Assembly (NCBI GenBank): GCA_003545155.1
Contig: DQCH01000012.1
Location: 1-6,215 of the forward strand
Length of the DNA stretch: 6,215 nucleotides
DNA from: Candidatus Acetothermia bacterium
Lineage (GTDB): Bacteria; Bipolaricaulota; Bipolaricaulia; UBA7950; UBA9294
Reading direction: 5' to 3'
Both the position numbers and the translations under genes were made by a program. The notes below the pieces were generated by a model. The model did no database searches, was not told the origin of the DNA, and worked only from the letters and a program-made list of their open reading frames with translations. Positions 4,605-6,215 of the stretch are shown here, piece after piece (position 1 is the first letter of the stretch; the number at the start of each line of letters is the position of its first letter).

Positions 4605-6215
4605 TTAAGGTTTTTCGATCTGACAGGCGGCAACCTTGAGCTCTGGGATTTTTGCCTTCGGATCCAGGGCATCGTTGGTCAGCCTGTTTGCTGCTGCCTC
4701 AGCGAAGTGAAACGGTACGAATACTGAACCTTCCGCCACTCGTTCTGTAACTTCTACCTTCGTTTCGATCTCGCCGCGCCGCGTACGCACGTGCACCATC
4801 CCGCCATCTTCGAGGCTCAAGCGAGCAGCGTCGTTGGGATGGATCTCCGCGTACCCCTCATTGACGAAGGCGTTCAGCGCCTCGGCCCGGCGGCTCATCG
4901 TCCCTGTATGGTAGTGAAACAGGATCCGTCCGGTGGAAAGGATAAACGGGTACTCATCGTCGGGGAGTTCCGCCGGTGGGATGAAGTCCACCGGGTGAAA
5001 CCGTCCCAATCCACGGCTGAACTTTCCCTTGTGCAGGTAGACAGTTCCCGTATGATCGTCGTTCGGACAGGGCCACTGTAGTCCGTCCGGAACCAGGCGC
5101 GCATGGTGAATTCCACCGTAAATCGGGGTCAGGGACGCGATCTCGTCCATGATCTGCGTGGCGTTCTCGTAGTGCATGGGATATCCGAGCGCTTCCGCCA
5201 GCTTGCAGATGATCTGCCAGTCCGTGATAGCCTCCCCGGGAGCATCAAGGACCTTTCGCAGAAGAAGCACACGGCGTTCGGTGTTGGTGAACGTCCCTTC
5301 GGTCTCGGCGAACGAGGCCGCCGGGAGGACTACATCGGCAAGCTTCGCCGTGTCGCTTAAGAAGATGTCGCTCACCACCAGGAAGTCGAGACTCTTCAAC
5401 GCCTCCTCCACGTGGTTCAAGTTCGGGTCTGAGACCATCGGGTTTTCACCCATGATGATTAATCCCTTGACCTTTCCCTCAGCGGCTGCGTTCATTATTT
5501 CGACAACGGTTAGACCGATTTTGGGAGAGAGCTTAACCCCCCACGCCTTCTCGAACTTTCCCTGTGCGGCAGGATCGGTCACCTTCTGATAGCCTGGATA
5601 GACGTTCGACAGCGCGCCGACGTCGCAGGCTCCCTGCACGTTGTTCTGCCCGCGAAGCGGGTTAACTCCGGTGGACGGTTTACCTATGTTTCCGGTGAGC
5701 ATGGCGAGATTCGCTGTAGAGAGGACATTGTCGGTTCCAGTAGTGTGTTGCGTGATCCCCATCGAATAGACGATCGAGGAGGACTCGGCCGTTGCGTAGA
5801 TCCTCGCCGCCTCTCTCAGTTTCTCCGCCGGAATCGTCGTGATCTCTTCCACCTTCTCCGGAGTGTAGGCCCCGATGGCCTTCTTAAAATCGTCGAAGTT
5901 CTCGGTCCGCTCTTTGATAAACGCCTCGTCCTCTAACCCCTCGTTCAGGATCACGTTCATCATCCCGTTCATCCACGCTACATCTGTGCCGTTCTTCTGG
6001 CGTAGCCACAGGGTGGCGTATTTGATCAGGTCGATACGCCGCGGGTCGACTACAATCAGCTTCGCACCGTTGTAGCGGACGGCGCGTTTGATCAGGTTGG
6101 CGATGACCGGATGGGTCTCGGTGGTGTTGGACCCGGTGACAATGATGCAGCCGGCGTGCTCGAGCTCGGCGATGGAGTTGGTCATCGCGCCGGAGCCGAA
6201 GGCGGCTGCCAGCCC
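4605..6215 (-). CDS. fdhF: Formate dehydrogenase catalytic (alpha) subunit, 5' end beyond right edge
   Basis: This is the C-terminal 536 residues of a bis-MGD molybdenum/tungsten enzyme interconverting formate and CO2. The frame runs to the right edge: ten codons before the ATG at 6185 read GLAAAFGSGA, joining the family motif GLxxxFGxGAMTNSI, so that Met is internal. Numbering from the first visible codon, motifs are GSNTTETHPV (28-37), DPRR (57-60), MGITQHTTGTDNV (152-164), LTGNIGKPSTGVNPLRGQNNVQGACDVG (173-200), GENPMVSDPN and ETEGTFTNTERRV; Arg188 and Gln190 match E. coli FdhF Arg333 and Gln335. The last 110 or so residues form the molybdopterin dinucleotide-binding domain (STGRILFHYHTGTMSRR). 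The N-terminal iron-sulfur region and the Cys or Sec ligand lie outside. Both fdhF and fdhA are used for such genes; whether this one is NAD(P)-, ferredoxin- or hydrogenase-linked cannot be decided here. Confidence 0.96.
   Translation of the reverse strand, partial: GLAAAFGSGAMTNSIAELEHAGCIIVTGSNTTETHPVIANLIKRAVRYNGAKLIVVDPRRIDLIKYATLWLRQKNGTDVAWMNGMMNVILNEGLEDEAFIKERTENFDDFKKAIGAYTPEKVEEITTIPAEKLREAARIYATAESSSIVYSMGITQHTTGTDNVLSTANLAMLTGNIGKPSTGVNPLRGQNNVQGACDVGALSNVYPGYQKVTDPAAQGKFEKAWGVKLSPKIGLTVVEIMNAAAEGKVKGLIIMGENPMVSDPNLNHVEEALKSLDFLVVSDIFLSDTAKLADVVLPAASFAETEGTFTNTERRVLLLRKVLDAPGEAITDWQIICKLAEALGYPMHYENATQIMDEIASLTPIYGGIHHARLVPDGLQWPCPNDDHTGTVYLHKGKFSRGLGRFHPVDFIPPAELPDDEYPFILSTGRILFHYHTGTMSRRAEALNAFVNEGYAEIHPNDAARLSLEDGGMVHVRTRRGEIETKVEVTERVAEGSVFVPFHFAEAAANRLTNDALDPKAKIPELKVAACQIEKP

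Noticed and set aside
4791..5589. Several plus-strand frames antisense to formate dehydrogenase
   Set aside because: No motifs or ribosome binding sites, and the opposite strand encodes an unmistakable, fully conserved enzyme.
6183..6185. ATG at 6185 as the start of formate dehydrogenase
   Set aside because: The same frame continues upstream to the edge with conserved family sequence (GLAAAFGSGA); this Met is the internal Met of the GAMTNSI motif.

Overview
The window is bacterial chromosomal DNA, dense with genes and moderately GC-rich by eye. Where it can be judged, it has standard sigma70-like and Shine-Dalgarno signals. It holds parts of two unrelated blocks and suggests an anaerobe or facultative anaerobe that handles formate with a molybdenum or tungsten enzyme. 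I cannot name the phylum from this sequence alone.

Left block, 1-2197: two divergent genes for exported or membrane-anchored proteins share a 211-base intergenic region. On the minus strand is a secreted transglutaminase-like (papain-fold) protein whose 3' end lies beyond the left edge. It is open for all 423 visible codons and has a signal peptide, a Cys-His-Glu constellation and a beta-sandwich-like C-terminal part. On the plus strand is a complete membrane-anchored N-acetylmuramoyl-L-alanine amidase of the zinc Amidase_3 family. The intergenic region carries a clear extended -10 promoter and strong ribosome binding site for the transglutaminase-like gene, and only weak signals for the amidase.

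A 177-base gap (2198-2374), in which I see no convincing terminator, separates the amidase from the convergent right block.

Right block, 2375-6215, all minus strand, transcribed from right to left: formate dehydrogenase catalytic subunit (5' end off the right edge), 30-base gap, FocA/FdhC-type formate channel, 47-base gap with a hairpin, FdhD, then MobA joined to fdhD by an ATGA overlap. This is a coherent formate cassette. MobA adds GMP to molybdopterin to build the bis-MGD cofactor, FdhD sulfurates that cofactor for formate dehydrogenase, the enzyme interconverts formate and CO2, and the channel moves formate across the membrane.

Most worth a second look: FdhD lacks the CxxC at the usual functional position but has a CxxC near its N-terminus and an altered EDVGRHNA-type motif; the transglutaminase-like protein appears to use Glu as third triad residue; the catalytic Cys/Sec of formate dehydrogenase should lie only about 20 bases beyond the right edge. 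I see no mobile element, CRISPR array, tRNA or rRNA, and no clearly new defence-type system.
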